DNA from: an uncultured Desulfatiglans sp.
GTDB lineage: Bacteria > Desulfobacterota > DSM-4660 > Desulfatiglandales > Desulfatiglandaceae
Direction: 5' to 3'
Assembly (NCBI GenBank): GCA_900498135.1
Contig: LR026961.1
Location: 3,899,215-3,963,214, forward strand
DNA length: 64,000 bases
The notes under the pieces were generated by a model that saw only the letters and a program-made list of their open reading frames with translations, was not told where the DNA came from and ran no database searches. Both the position numbers and the translations under genes were made by a program. How positions within the stretch are numbered: position 1 is the stretch's first letter; every line of letters starts with the position of its first letter. Below are positions 42,345 through 52,382 of the stretch, one piece after another.

Positions 42345-43945
42345 CCTCCAGGCATGATTCCTCGAGGGCTGCAAATCAGGCAGCCGGCGCATCCCCGTCT
42401 TCCAAGAGCGGCCTTCCGCGTTTCCTGCGCTTTTCCCTGGCCGCTGCGAGCGGACTGCTGCTCAGTGCAGCCCTGCCGCCTTCGCCCTTTGGGTGGCTCG
42501 CGTGGGCGGCGGTCATCCCCCTTTTTTGGTCCGTAGAAGGGCTGACCCCGGCGGGCGCGTTTCGCATCGGTCTATGCGCCGGCTTCGTCCACTATTTGAC
42601 GCTCCTTTACTGGATCCTTTTCGTGCTCGGCCACTACGGCGGCCTGCCCCCGCTCCTGGCGGTGCCGCCTCTCGTCATGCTGTGCCTGTATCTCGCGCTT
42701 TACCCCGCCCTTTTTTCCGCGGGGTGGCGCCTGGTGGGAGATCTGCCTGCGGCCGCGTTCTGGGGGGCGGGGTTGTGGACGGTACTGGAACTGATCCGCG
42801 GCTGGCTCCTGAGCGGTTTCCCGTGGTGTCCCCTCGGCGTGTCGCAGTCCCAAAACCTTCCCCTTATTCAGATGGCCGACATAGCCGGCACCGGCGGACT
42901 CTCCTTTCTGATCGTGTTCATCAACGTCGCGCTTTACCGTCTGCTCCGTCATCCCCGGGGCGCCCTGGCTCTCCAGGGTGGCGGTGTCTTGCTCATCGGG
43001 GTTTTCTTTCTCGGAGCCGCACTCGCTTATGGATTCGTCCGCGTCGATCGGTACGCCGCCCCCGCCGCGAGGAGCGAACAGGACATCGAGGTCGCCCTCG
43101 TGCAGGCCAACATCGATCAATCCCTCAAATGGGATGCGGCCTATCAGGCCCGTACCCTCGAACTCTACCGCACCCTGACGGAGACCGCCTCGAAAGAGGC
43201 CGCCCGGCTGATCGTCTGGCCTGAGACCGCTGCGCCCTTTTTTTTCGGCCCGGATCAGGAAGACCTTTCAGAACATATTCGCCAGACGGCCCGGGACGCA
43301 GGCGTACCGATCCTCTTCGGAAGCCCGGCCTATGAACGCGACGAGGCTCGGACCCGCTATTTCAACCGCGCCTACCTTCTTTCGGGTGAAGGAAGCGTGG
43401 TCGGATCATACGACAAAGTCCACCTCGTGCCTTTCGGCGAGTATGTGCCTTTGAAACGGCTTCTTTTCTTTATCGATCGGTTGGTGCCTGCGGCCGGAGA
43501 CTTCACCCAGGGCCCGGGTCCGCTTCCGATCCGCCACCGGGACCTCGCTCTAGGCGTTCTGATCTGCTTCGAGGCCGTGTTTCCCAACCTCGCGCGCCAA
43601 CAGGTCCAAGCCGGCGCGAACCTCCTCGTCAACATCACGAACGATGCCTGGTTCGGCCGCTCCAGCGCCCCTTATCAGCACCTCGCCATGTCCGTCTTCC
43701 GCGCCGTTGAAAATCGCACCTCCCTTGTCAGAGCGGCCAATACGGGGATCTCCGCCTTTGTCTCCCCCGCGGGTGAAGTCCTTGAAAGCAGTCCGATCTT
43801 TACGGAAGCAGTGCTGGTCCATCGCGTGCCGCTTGCCGCCGCTCCAGGTGGAACGGTTTACACGCGGTGGGGGGACGGTTGGATCGTAGTGCTGGGGGGG
43901 ATGCTCCTGGTCCGCCTCGCGTTCGCCTGGAGGCGCAGACGCTGA
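42341..43945 (+). CDS. lnt: Apolipoprotein N-acyltransferase
   Basis: The 534-aa inner-membrane enzyme adds the third acyl chain to lipoproteins. Six to eight transmembrane helices fill the first 240 residues. The periplasmic nitrilase domain has the catalytic triad Glu in VWPETAAPFFF, Lys in SYDKVHLVPFGEY and Cys in GVLICFEAVFPN. GTG at 42341 overlaps the corC stop as GTGA; GTG at 42314 is an alternative start nine codons earlier. The order corC-lnt-prfB is conserved in many Gram-negatives, and lnt supports an outer-membrane-bearing organism. Confidence 0.93.
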   Translation: MTSRHDSSRAANQAAGASPSSKSGLPRFLRFSLAAASGLLLSAALPPSPFGWLAWAAVIPLFWSVEGLTPAGAFRIGLCAGFVHYLTLLYWILFVLGHYGGLPPLLAVPPLVMLCLYLALYPALFSAGWRLVGDLPAAAFWGAGLWTVLELIRGWLLSGFPWCPLGVSQSQNLPLIQMADIAGTGGLSFLIVFINVALYRLLRHPRGALALQGGGVLLIGVFFLGAALAYGFVRVDRYAAPAARSEQDIEVALVQANIDQSLKWDAAYQARTLELYRTLTETASKEAARLIVWPETAAPFFFGPDQEDLSEHIRQTARDAGVPILFGSPAYERDEARTRYFNRAYLLSGEGSVVGSYDKVHLVPFGEYVPLKRLLFFIDRLVPAAGDFTQGPGPLPIRHRDLALGVLICFEAVFPNLARQQVQAGANLLVNITNDAWFGRSSAPYQHLAMSVFRAVENRTSLVRAANTGISAFVSPAGEVLESSPIFTEAVLVHRVPLAAAPGGTVYTRWGDGWIVVLGGMLLVRLAFAWRRRR

Positions 43946-44088
43946 ACAGCGTTTCTTGTCGACGACTTCGAAAAGGCTCGCCGGACCACGTCCCCGCCCA
44001 AGGCTTCTTTCAGCGCAGATACCTGATTTCCATTTCGATGAAACCCCGAAATCATTTACTTGCATTCGTTTATTCAAAGGTTAAAATA

Positions 44089-44313
44089 GTTTTCATTCGG
44101 AATCGGTCTTTTTTGCCGATCTCGGCGTGAATCTGCCCGTTTGCTTGTGCGGTCACCACCAGGCCGGATGCAAGCACTTGGTTCCCGTGATACCGGCCAA
44201 ACCGGGACCCGTCGCGAAGCGGTGGGACTGAGCACGTGCAGCGGATGAAGAAAACCCCTCATTTCCGGATTGGAAACTGGATCGGGCCGGAACATCATTC
44301 CCGAATGGATTTT
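44089..44313 (-). repeat. Palindromic element, copy j (long form, degenerate)
   Basis: Inverted orientation. The right arm TTTCATTCGGAATCGGTC and part of the core (GTTTGCTTGTGCGGTC) remain, then the long-form module (CCGGGACCCGTCGCGAAGCGG, GAGCACGTGCAGCGG) and the left arm with CTCATTTCCGGATTGGAAAC. 43946-44088, between lnt and this copy, shows nothing recognisable. Confidence 0.75.
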
Positions 44314-44326
44314 GAATGCTAGGTTG

Positions 44327-44501
44327 TATCCATCCGGAAATGATTTCCCTATAGAACCCAGTTTCCAATCCGGAAATGAGGATTTTTGGCCAATATCAAG
44401 GAAATCAAGCGCTTGCGCGGAGGCAACCTAGTGGTCGCCGCACAAGCAAACGTGCAGATTGACGCCGAGATTGGCCAAAAAGACCATTTCCGGATGGAAA
44501 C
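44327..44501 (+). repeat. Palindromic element, copy k (intact, 175 bp)
   Basis: Same length and boundaries as copy b. The central palindrome is altered to GGCAACCTAGTGGTCGCC. Flanks TAGGTTG (44320-44326) and TAGATTT (44502-44508) share 5 of 7 bases, a possible decayed target duplication. The remaining 160 bp before prfB holds no other clear feature. Confidence 0.88.
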
Positions 44502-44663
44502 TAGATTTAAATTCTGGAATGGCCTCCCCTAATCCCGCCGCAGGATCCGCGCCCGGGAGGCGACAGGTGCCCGACCCGCCCGCAGGAAGGATGGGGGCGC
44601 CTCACGAATCGAGGCGTTCAACGTCTCGGTCTTCAATCCCCATACAGGTTCAAGGAGGTTCAC

Positions 44664-45771
44664 ATGTCTCAGGAATTGCTTGAAAGAATCGATCAGGTGA
44701 CGGACAGCTTATACGCGCTGCGAGGTCATCTTTGACTTGGACGCCCGCTCCGAGGCCCTCGCCAAACTGGAGAAGGTCATGGCTATGCCGGACTTCTGGC
44801 AGAGGGACCAGGATGAAATCTCGAATATGACCCAGGAGCGCGCCGCCCTTTCGGAGGTGATCACCCTCTGGGAGCGGTTTGCACGCGAGGCCGAGGAGGC
44901 CCGGATCATGGCCGAGATGGCTTTGGAGGAAAAGGACGAAAAGACGCTCAAAGAAGTGGAACGGGATCTCGACGACCTCGAAAAGGAGATCCTCACCCTC
45001 GAATTCCAGTCCATCCTCGGCGAACCCGACGACAAACGCAACGCCATCGTGGCGATCAACGCGGGGGCCGGAGGCACGGAGGCCCAGGACTGGGTCGAGA
45101 TGCTCTTCAGGATGTATGCCCGCTGGTCCGAACAGAAGGGGCTGAAGGTGCAGGTGATCGACTACCTGGAGGGGGAGGAAGCGGGGATCAAGAACATCAC
45201 CTTCACCGTGCAAGGCCCCTATGCCTACGGATACCTCAAATCCGAACACGGAATCCACCGCATGGTGCGAATCTCCCCCTTCGATGCCACAGGCAGACGT
45301 CACACCTCCTTCGCATCGGTTTCGGTCCTGCCTGAGGTCGCTGAAGACATCGTCATCGACATAGACGAAAAGGATCTGCGGATCGACACCTTCCGCGCGA
45401 GTGGACCCGGTGGGCAGCACGTCAACAAGACCAGTTCGGCGATCCGGATCACCCATCTGCCTACCGGCATCGTGGTGCAGTGCCAGAACGAGAAGTCGCA
45501 GCACCGGAACAAAGACATGGCGATGAAGGTGCTTCGCTCGAAGCTCTATGAACTCGAGCGCGGGAAGCAGGAACAGAAAAAGCAGGAGATCCACCACGCG
45601 CAGAAGGAGATCGCCTGGGGCAGCCAGATCCGCTCCTACGTCTTCAATCCCTACAGACTGGTCAAAGACCACCGTACAAACGCCGAGATCGGCAACGTCG
45701 AAAGGGTCATGGACGGCGACATCGATCTCTTCATCGATGCCTATCTGAAACAGGGCAGGACAGCCCGCTGA
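44664..45771 (+). CDS. prfB: Peptide chain release factor 2 with programmed +1 frameshift
   Basis: RF2 recognises UGA and UAA stops. The reading begins at ATG 44664 (behind AAGGAGG) as MSQELLERIDQVTDSLYALR, meets CTT-TGA-C at 44730-44736, and resumes in the +1 frame as LDLDARSEALAKLEK. This is the classic autoregulatory frameshift: join 44664-44732 and 44734-45771, about 369 aa. A GAGGT motif 6 bases before CTT can act as the stimulatory ribosome-binding-like element. The GGQ loop is SGPGGQHVNKTSSAIRI. High RF2 favours termination at UGA, low RF2 favours shifting. Confidence 0.96.
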
Positions 45772-45777
45772 ACTTCG

Positions 45778-45814
45778 GCGCCGCCTTCGGGAGCCCAACC
45801 CCGAACGGCGGCGC
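45778..45814. terminator. Strong hairpin between convergent prfB and amidase genes
   Basis: GCGCCGCCTTCGGG pairs with CCCGAACGGCGGCGC (one bulge), loop AGCCCAAC. No T-run follows on either side, so termination efficiency is uncertain, but its position between two convergent stops fits a bidirectional terminator. Confidence 0.55.
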
Positions 45815-45861
45815 ATCCGCCGGAATCCCGGAGCCTTCGCCCCCCTTCAGAGGCCGTTTCC

Positions 45862-47688
45862 TCATCCCCCTTTGTAGGCTGCCGTCATTTCCTTCACATA
45901 GGATTTGATTCCCGCGCTGATGCCCTGTGCCACACGGTTTTGATACGTCGTGGTAGGCAGCCGCTTCCGCTCCGAGCCGTTCGTGATAAAACCGGTCTCA
46001 ACCAGGATGGCGGGCATCTGCGCCCCGATCAGGACATAAAACGGGGCCTGCTTCACTCCGAGATCCCTGACCTCCTTGTAACCCCGCTTGAGCCGCTGCA
46101 CCATCCCGCCCTGCACCTGATAGGCCAGACGGCTCGATTCGTTGATTTTCGTGTTCATCATCAAATCGTTCAGGATGTTCTGCAGGTCGCTGATGCTCTT
46201 TTCGGAGGTCGCATTTTCCCGGGCGGCCACCATCATGGCGTTCTCATCCAGCGCCATGTTGAGGAAATAGGTTTCGAGACCGTGGACGCGGTTGTCACGG
46301 TGGGCGTTGACGTGTAGCGAGATGAACAGGTCCGCCTTCTCCATGTTGGCGATCGCCGTCCGACGCTCGAGCGGCAGATAGACATCCTTCGTCCGTGTGA
46401 GAATCACTTCACACCCCAGTTCTTTCTTGATCTGGGCGGCCAGAACCCTGGCAAGGGAAAGCGTGATGTCCTTCTCTCGCAGGCTCCCATGTCCAATACA
46501 ACCCGGGTCCTTCCCCCCGTGACCGGGGTCGATGACGATCCGGTTGACGCCCAGCCCGAGCTGACGAGCCAGCGAAACGGAATCGCTACCGAGTTTTTCG
46601 GCCTTGCGCACCCCTTTCTGCACGGCCCTTTGCTTGGCGGGGGCCGAAGTCTTCGGAGCGGCGGCAACAGCCTCCTTTTCCTCCATCCTCTGCACATCCA
46701 CAACGATCCTGAAGGGGTCGTAGAGGTGGAACACCTTGTAGCGCCCCACCTTTTTCATATCCAGGACCACCCGTACGGTATCCTTGTCGTACTGCCCGGC
46801 CCGGGCCTTCTGGAGGAGATCGTCCTTGATGGGAATGAGCGGGTTGATTTCAGCCGGTACGACGGCGTCTTCGAGATCGATGTAAAACCGCCGCGGTTTG
46901 TTGGCGTCGGGGTCCGCCTTGAGCAGGTGTTCCTGGTACTTGACGGGCGCACTCAAATCCACGACCACGCGGGTGTAGCTCGGGGTCGACCAGTGGCGGA
47001 TATCGGTTACCCTGGCCTTCCCTGAAGGGGTCCTCGCAGATTTTACATCCCGCCCTCCGCCCGTCGTGACGGCGGCCTCCGCGGCAGCCGCATCCTCCGC
47101 CGGCTCTTTGCCGCCGGATGCAGAGCTTTCCTGCGCGCTGCTCATCGCCTTGCTGACCGCATCGAGCCGCTTCGAAGCGTAGGGACGCATATCACCGTCC
47201 GGGTAGCGGATCGTGACCTTCAGATATTCCAGATACGCCTGAGTGAGATCTTTTCGCTGGTTTTCATAGATATCCGCCATACCGAAAAGCGCATCGTCCG
47301 CAAGACGATGTTCCGGATGTTGATCCAGGAGGCGCTGAAAGAGTTTGAGCGCCTCCTCGATATCGGAAGGCAGGCGTGAAACCTCGAACATGTCACGGTA
47401 GAGCCTCGCCGCATGATACAGGGCCCAGGCCGACTCGTCTTTGTCCGGGTAGAGGGTATAAATCCGGGAATAGGTCCCGATGCACGCCAGCCAGTTCTCA
47501 CGGAACTTCTTCTTTCCGGGGGATTGCAGCAGACTTTTGCGGCAGGCGTCCCCTGATTGAAGCAGGGCCTGCGCCGACGGAAGAGCCGCCCGCGCCGCCC
47601 GCCCGCCTTCGAAGAAGGCCAGGCCAGGCAGGAGGAAGCCCATCAGCAGCATGATCCGGATAAGCCTGATTGTCTTGCCCTTTTTCAC
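45862..47688 (-). CDS. amiC: N-acetylmuramoyl-L-alanine amidase with AMIN domain
   Basis: The 608-aa secreted amidase has a signal peptide (LIRIMLLMGFLLPGLAFF), a TPR-like helical region (residues about 60-190, YHAARLYRDMFEVSRLP; DDALFGMADIYENQRKD), a low-complexity linker, an AMIN domain (DIRHWSTPSYTRVVVDLS) and a C-terminal amidase_3 domain with IVIDPGHGGKDPGCIG, the zinc Glu in LREKDITLSLA and SLHVNAHRD. It cleaves peptide stems from peptidoglycan, probably at septa. The GTG start at 47688 lies 6 bp behind GAGG and gives a proper signal peptide; the longer frame to 47895 runs into mutS. Confidence 0.92.
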   Translation of the reverse strand: MKKGKTIRLIRIMLLMGFLLPGLAFFEGGRAARAALPSAQALLQSGDACRKSLLQSPGKKKFRENWLACIGTYSRIYTLYPDKDESAWALYHAARLYRDMFEVSRLPSDIEEALKLFQRLLDQHPEHRLADDALFGMADIYENQRKDLTQAYLEYLKVTIRYPDGDMRPYASKRLDAVSKAMSSAQESSASGGKEPAEDAAAAEAAVTTGGGRDVKSARTPSGKARVTDIRHWSTPSYTRVVVDLSAPVKYQEHLLKADPDANKPRRFYIDLEDAVVPAEINPLIPIKDDLLQKARAGQYDKDTVRVVLDMKKVGRYKVFHLYDPFRIVVDVQRMEEKEAVAAAPKTSAPAKQRAVQKGVRKAEKLGSDSVSLARQLGLGVNRIVIDPGHGGKDPGCIGHGSLREKDITLSLARVLAAQIKKELGCEVILTRTKDVYLPLERRTAIANMEKADLFISLHVNAHRDNRVHGLETYFLNMALDENAMMVAARENATSEKSISDLQNILNDLMMNTKINESSRLAYQVQGGMVQRLKRGYKEVRDLGVKQAPFYVLIGAQMPAILVETGFITNGSERKRLPTTTYQNRVAQGISAGIKSYVKEMTAAYKGG

Positions 47689-47804
47689 AAAGGACCTCGA
47701 TTCGACGTCGCACCCCGCCTCCGCGGACTTGCCCCTGCGCGCCGAGCATAATCGTTTCGGCTGGAAAACGAGGACGGTCGGGCTCCTCTTTTCCAGACAC
47801 CGCT

Positions 47805-50411
47805 TTATAGTTGATTGATGTATTCCTGCAGTCTGTTCAGTTCCAGCAAAGCCTCGAGAGGGGTCATGGCAGAGAGATCCAGTTTGCGTATCCAATCCTT
47901 CAACTTGGCATCGCCTTGCGCGAACAGATGCAACTGAGCCGCCTTTTCATCCCGGCGCCGGTTTTTAGAGCGAGCGATCCGAGGTCTCCCGATCTCATCG
48001 AGTTCCCTGCCCTCCAGATTTTCCAGGATTTCCTTGGCTCTTTCAAGAACACTTTCAGGCAGTCCGGCGATGCGCGCCACCTGAATGCCGTAGCTGCGGC
48101 TTGCGCCGCCGGGGGCCAGTTTGCGTAAAAAGATGATCCGGTCGTTCCACTCCCTCACCGCGATCGTCAAGTTGCTTGCGCGCGGCTTGGTGGCGCAGAG
48201 ATCGGTCAGTTCGTGATAATGCGTTGCAAACAGGGTTCTCACCCCCTGTCCGGCCCTGTCGTGAAGCGCCTCGGCTACCGCCCAGGCGATGCTCAACCCG
48301 TCGTAGGTACTGGTGCCCCGGCCGATCTCGTCCAAAACCACCAGGCTTCTCGGCGTGGCATGCCGGAGGATATTGGCCGTCTCGGTCATCTCCACCATGA
48401 AGGTGCTCTGCCCCCTCGCCAGATCGTCTGATGCCCCGACCCGCGTAAAGATGCGATCGACAAGACCGATGACCGCCTTTTCGGCGGGCACGAAGCTCCC
48501 CATCTGCGCCATGAGCACGGTAAGCGCCGTTTGGCGGAGAATGGTCGATTTTCCCGCCATATTCGGGCCGGTGATGATCAGGAGCTGCCGGGATTCATCG
48601 TCCATACGGATGTCGTTCGGGACGAAATCCTCTTCCCGAACGGTCTGCTCGATCACGGGGTGGCGGCCTTCCGTAATCTCGATCGATGTTCCCTCGTGTA
48701 TGACCGGGCAGCAGTAATGATACTTTTCGGCGGTTTCGGCCAACCCGGCAAGGGCGTCCAGTTCGGCGATCAGCACGGCCGCGCTCTTGATCCGTTGGTT
48801 GTGGGAGGCGACCCGCCTGCGCACCTCCTCGAAAAGTTCGAACTCGAGGGCTATCCGGCGCTCCTCCGCCCCGAGCACCTGCTCTTCCATCTCCTTCAGT
48901 TCAGGCGTCACATACCGCTCACCGTTGGCGAGCGTCTGCTTGCGGATGTAGTCGTCGGGAACCAGGTGAAGATTGGCCTTCGAGACCTCGATATAGTAAC
49001 CGAAAACCCGGTTGAACCCCACCTTGAGGCTCGCGATGCCGGTGCGCTCCTGTTCGCCCGCTGCAAAACGGGTGATCCAGCCTTTGCCGTCGCGCGCCAG
49101 GGAGATCAGCCGGTCGAGTTCCGCGTGGTACCCCTCCCGGATCAGTCCGCCCTCCTTGAGCCCGGCGGGAGGCTCGTCGTGGATGGCCTCCCCGATGAGC
49201 GCGGCGACATCCTCGAGGGGGTCGAGCCCCTCGGCCATGCGCGCCACCTTCTCGCAAGCAGCGCCTTCCAGACCTGCTTTGAGCCCCGGGAGCAGGTCGA
49301 GCGACTGTCTGAGACTCCAGAGATCCCGGGCATTGGCCCGGCCCATCGCCACGCGCCCGTTCAGGCGCTCCACATCGTACATCCGGCCCAACTGCTCCCT
49401 TACGCCGGCTCGATCGAAGGGCGCTTCCCGGAAAAACGCTACGGCCGACAGACGCTCCCGGATCGGCTCGGGCCGGATGAGAGGATAGGCGATCCAGCGT
49501 CTGAGGAGTCTCGAGCCCATGGGCGTCACGGTACGGTCCAGGATCTGGAAGAGCGAGCCCTTCTCCGATTGCCTCCGCATCGTCTTGAGCAGTTCGAGGT
49601 GGCCGATCGTCGCCTCATCCAGGAACATGTAATCCCCCAGATGATATCGGACAAGCTCCTTGATGTGCTCCGGATGCCCCTTGTGGATCTCCCTCAGATA
49701 ATGAACCAGGGCTCCGGCGGCTGCAATCCCGGCGCTCAGGCCCACGCAGCCGAACCCGTCCAGGGACGAGGCCTCAAATTGAGCCTTCAGGAGCTCTGCA
49801 GCCCTGGACGGGTCGAAGGTCTCGGCCCCCAGCGCTTCGACCCGATAGCGGGAGCTGAACAGCGGATCCGGTTCAGGCGTCCCTTCCGGCATCACCAACT
49901 CGGCCGGGGCGATCCGGGCGATTTCGTCCATCACCTCCCTCGGGGAGGCGGATTCGGTCACCCTGAATTCGCCCGTCGACAGGTCCGTGTAGGCCAGCCC
50001 GTAGACGTCCCCCTCGGCGCTCAAGGCCGCCATGAACAGATTGGCGGATCGCTCCAGTTCCTCCTGTTCCAGGATGGAGCCCGGAGTGACGAGGCGCACG
50101 ACCTCCCGTTTCACGATGCCTTTTGCGAGCCGCGGGTCCTCCATCTGATCGCAAACCGCCACTTTGAAACCGCTTTGGACCAGTTTTGCGATATATCCCC
50201 GCGCCGCATGGTGCGGAACACCGCACATCGGCACCTTCTCTCCCTGGTATGTGCCCCGGTTGGTCAGGGTGATGCCGAGGGCGCGGGAGGCCTTCAGGGC
50301 GTCGTCGAAAAACATCTCGTAAAAATCGCCCATCCGGAAAAACAAAATGGCATCCGGGTATTGGCCCTTGATGCCTGTGTATTGCTGGAGCATCGGCGTC
50401 ATGTGAGACAT
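47805..50411 (-). CDS. mutS: DNA mismatch repair protein MutS
   Basis: The 868-aa MutS1 has the mismatch-reading motif GDFYEMFFDDA (Phe-x-Glu), connector, lever and clamp domains, and the C-terminal ATPase with Walker A GPNMAGKSTILRQTAL, the LARGQSTFMVEMTETANIL segment, Walker B LVVLDEIGRGTSTYDG and the HYHELTDL motif. It binds mispairs and starts repair with MutL (not in window). The length is standard. It begins 7 bp after the lapB stop. Confidence 0.97.
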   Translation of the reverse strand: MSHMTPMLQQYTGIKGQYPDAILFFRMGDFYEMFFDDALKASRALGITLTNRGTYQGEKVPMCGVPHHAARGYIAKLVQSGFKVAVCDQMEDPRLAKGIVKREVVRLVTPGSILEQEELERSANLFMAALSAEGDVYGLAYTDLSTGEFRVTESASPREVMDEIARIAPAELVMPEGTPEPDPLFSSRYRVEALGAETFDPSRAAELLKAQFEASSLDGFGCVGLSAGIAAAGALVHYLREIHKGHPEHIKELVRYHLGDYMFLDEATIGHLELLKTMRRQSEKGSLFQILDRTVTPMGSRLLRRWIAYPLIRPEPIRERLSAVAFFREAPFDRAGVREQLGRMYDVERLNGRVAMGRANARDLWSLRQSLDLLPGLKAGLEGAACEKVARMAEGLDPLEDVAALIGEAIHDEPPAGLKEGGLIREGYHAELDRLISLARDGKGWITRFAAGEQERTGIASLKVGFNRVFGYYIEVSKANLHLVPDDYIRKQTLANGERYVTPELKEMEEQVLGAEERRIALEFELFEEVRRRVASHNQRIKSAAVLIAELDALAGLAETAEKYHYCCPVIHEGTSIEITEGRHPVIEQTVREEDFVPNDIRMDDESRQLLIITGPNMAGKSTILRQTALTVLMAQMGSFVPAEKAVIGLVDRIFTRVGASDDLARGQSTFMVEMTETANILRHATPRSLVVLDEIGRGTSTYDGLSIAWAVAEALHDRAGQGVRTLFATHYHELTDLCATKPRASNLTIAVREWNDRIIFLRKLAPGGASRSYGIQVARIAGLPESVLERAKEILENLEGRELDEIGRPRIARSKNRRRDEKAAQLHLFAQGDAKLKDWIRKLDLSAMTPLEALLELNRLQEYINQL

Positions 50412-50417
50412 CGAGAT

Positions 50418-51662
50418 CTATGGATGAGGATCACCGTTGACAGCCACCGGATCAGGCGCTCCGCTCTGGATGGCGACCGTCGCTTTGCGCCGGTTGTCAA
50501 CGGGCCTGATACTGTCCCAGTGCCTGCATTGCGGGCATTGCCACAGCAGTTCTTTCGGCTCGAACCCGCAGCGCTCGCATTGGAAGGAGAGGAAAGGCAG
50601 GGTCAGAAGATCCAGAAGCCTCTCGTATTCGGCAAGTGCTTCTTCGGTCCGCCCTTCATCCAGAAGAAGCCGTCCTTTGAAACGCCGCGCCTCCCAGAGA
50701 GACGGGTTCAGCTCCAAGGCCTTTTCGGTTTCCGCCAGGGCGGCAGCGCCGTCCTTTTCAGCGTGAAAATACCGCGCCAGGGCCATGTGCCCGAAGGCAT
50801 CGGGCCTTTTCTCGACGCATTCCTTTAAAAAATCCCCGATGGGTTTGAGGTTTTCCATCCTGGAGCAGGCGCGCTCGAGCCGGTTGTAGCACAGAAACAG
50901 GAAATCGGGCGCCACCTCGAAGATCTTCTTCCATATCGCAATCGCCTTCTTGTAGTCCTCACGGTCGAAATAGAGGTCACCCAGGTGAAGATAGGCGTCA
51001 ACGCAGGCCTTGTCAGCGCTCAGGGCCTTGTTGTAAGCGCTCTTGGCGCGCTGATAATCCCCCTGCTCCTGATAGACCTTGCCCGCCTCGACGAGGTGGT
51101 GCGCGAGGATGTGGCCCTGGTCTTCGCGCATCCACTTAGCGATCCTCTGGCGGATGTTGTAGGCCTTTTCCCAGTCGCGCAGCTCTTCGTAGATCCTCTC
51201 GATCTCCTGGAGATTCTCGAGATTGCCGGGGTCTTTGTGCGCAACCTCGAGGAAGGTCTTGAGCGCCCTGTTCAAAAAACCGCCCTTCCGGTAATCCAGC
51301 CCGAGATCGTAGAGCGCGCGCAGTCTGATCGGTTCTTCGACGTTGGGCCTCAACATGATGCTTTGACGGATGCGTATGGCGCGGTCGATGTCTCCCTTCG
51401 AACGGTAGAGATTCCCCAGTGCGACATAGGTCTCTATGGTGTCGGAGTTGACTTTGACGGATTTCGTGAACTCCTCGATGGCATGATCCTGGTCATTGGA
51501 CAGGATGTACTGGATCCCCTTGAAGAAGGCCGGGTCTTCCTTCTCTTTCTTGAGCCGCCTGTCCTTTCTCGATCGCCAGAATCCCATACCCGCAATCACT
51601 CCTCCCACGAAGGCCGTCACAGCAAAGGAAGGGGGCTTCCTTCCGTCAACACCGCCAGCCAA
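50418..51662 (-). CDS. lapB: LapB-type TPR protein with C-terminal rubredoxin-like metal site
   Basis: The 414-aa homologue of LapB/YciM has an N-terminal membrane anchor (AVTAFVGGVIAGMGFW), about eight TPR repeats (residues 45-360, e.g. AIRIRQSIMLRPNVEEPIRL) and a C-terminal rubredoxin-type knuckle CERCGF...CPQCRHWDS. LapB regulates LPS synthesis by directing LpxC to FtsH. lapA lies upstream on the same strand. The start is uncertain: TTG 51662 abuts the GGAGG site, and GTG 51620 would match the E. coli N-terminus better. Confidence 0.87.
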   Translation of the reverse strand: MAGGVDGRKPPSFAVTAFVGGVIAGMGFWRSRKDRRLKKEKEDPAFFKGIQYILSNDQDHAIEEFTKSVKVNSDTIETYVALGNLYRSKGDIDRAIRIRQSIMLRPNVEEPIRLRALYDLGLDYRKGGFLNRALKTFLEVAHKDPGNLENLQEIERIYEELRDWEKAYNIRQRIAKWMREDQGHILAHHLVEAGKVYQEQGDYQRAKSAYNKALSADKACVDAYLHLGDLYFDREDYKKAIAIWKKIFEVAPDFLFLCYNRLERACSRMENLKPIGDFLKECVEKRPDAFGHMALARYFHAEKDGAAALAETEKALELNPSLWEARRFKGRLLLDEGRTEEALAEYERLLDLLTLPFLSFQCERCGFEPKELLWQCPQCRHWDSIRPVDNRRKATVAIQSGAPDPVAVNGDPHP

Positions 51663-52034
51663 CCTCCAAATGCATCAAACAAACCCATCCCTTTTCAAGG
51701 AGATCAGCGTACCCCTCATTGAGCCCGGCACGGTGTCCAAAAACCATTCAGGCCTGCGCCTGACATCCCCAGCCGAAGATCGTGTCATCAGGATGGGAAC
51801 GGTATTCCTGGACCACAGCACCCCTCGTTCAGGCACCGTGATCGACCTCATCGATGTCTAACCTCGGTTCAGAACTACGGCTCGGCGCTCCATTTGGAAA
51901 GCGGTCCTCCCCGAACGCCGCGCACCGTTTCTTACAGATGCGCTCGGGACGATAAACACTCTCACGTCCGGCTCTGCACCTCCGTCCATCGATAGCCTGA
52001 ACACTCACTGCGCAGCAGTCGCCCAGGCGGCATG
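51663..52034. other. Intergenic stretch between lapA and lapB
   Basis: 372 bp without a confident gene. On the plus strand ATG 51670 opens a 63-codon frame ending GTVFLDHSTPRSGTVIDLID, with only a weak start context. No terminator, promoter or repeat is obvious. Confidence 0.4.
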
Positions 52035-52382
52035 TCAGGGAAGTTCCACGCCCTCCTGATTAGGCACCGCCTCGCTGGTTACGGGGAGGTTCCGAAGGGT
52101 GTTCAACTCCTCATCCTTTTGCTTTCCCTGCCGAACCAGTGTCTTGATCTCCCTGCGAAGCCGGAAACGTTCGACCGCACCGTAGAGCCCGGCGATCAGA
52201 ATCCCGATCAGAAAGCTGATGACCGCTACGAAGTAAAGGGAGAGAGGGGCAGTCTGCCCGCTCCAGAATTTGAGATCCAGTTTGAACTGCACCTGCGTCG
52301 ACAGTGCCGGGTGATTCTGCACCGCCACGATGACAACCAGCAACAGAACGAGAATGATGATCAAGGCCCTCAGATGTTTCAT
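52035..52382 (-). CDS. lapA: LapA-domain (DUF1049) membrane protein
   Basis: The 115-aa protein has two transmembrane helices (LIIILVLLLVVIVAVQN; LYFVAVISFLIGILIAGLYG) and a cytosolic coiled coil (LRREIKTLVRQGKQKDEEL). This matches LapA, which works with LapB in lipopolysaccharide assembly control. It overlaps the HIT gene by 4 bp. Pairing with lapB 372 bp away supports the call. Confidence 0.88.
   Translation of the reverse strand: MKHLRALIIILVLLLVVIVAVQNHPALSTQVQFKLDLKFWSGQTAPLSLYFVAVISFLIGILIAGLYGAVERFRLRREIKTLVRQGKQKDEELNTLRNLPVTSEAVPNQEGVELP

Noticed and set aside
44664-45771. prfB as a frameshifted pseudogene
   Set aside because: The shift site CTT-TGA-C is the universal RF2 programmed frameshift.
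48531-50828. 765-codon plus-strand frame
   Set aside because: Antisense to mutS and the end of lapB; low-complexity composition and no start context.
51670-51861. 63-aa plus-strand frame between lapA and lapB
   Set aside because: The translation looks somewhat protein-like near its end, but there is no ribosome site at its ATG and no recognisable family. It is left as unresolved intergenic sequence.
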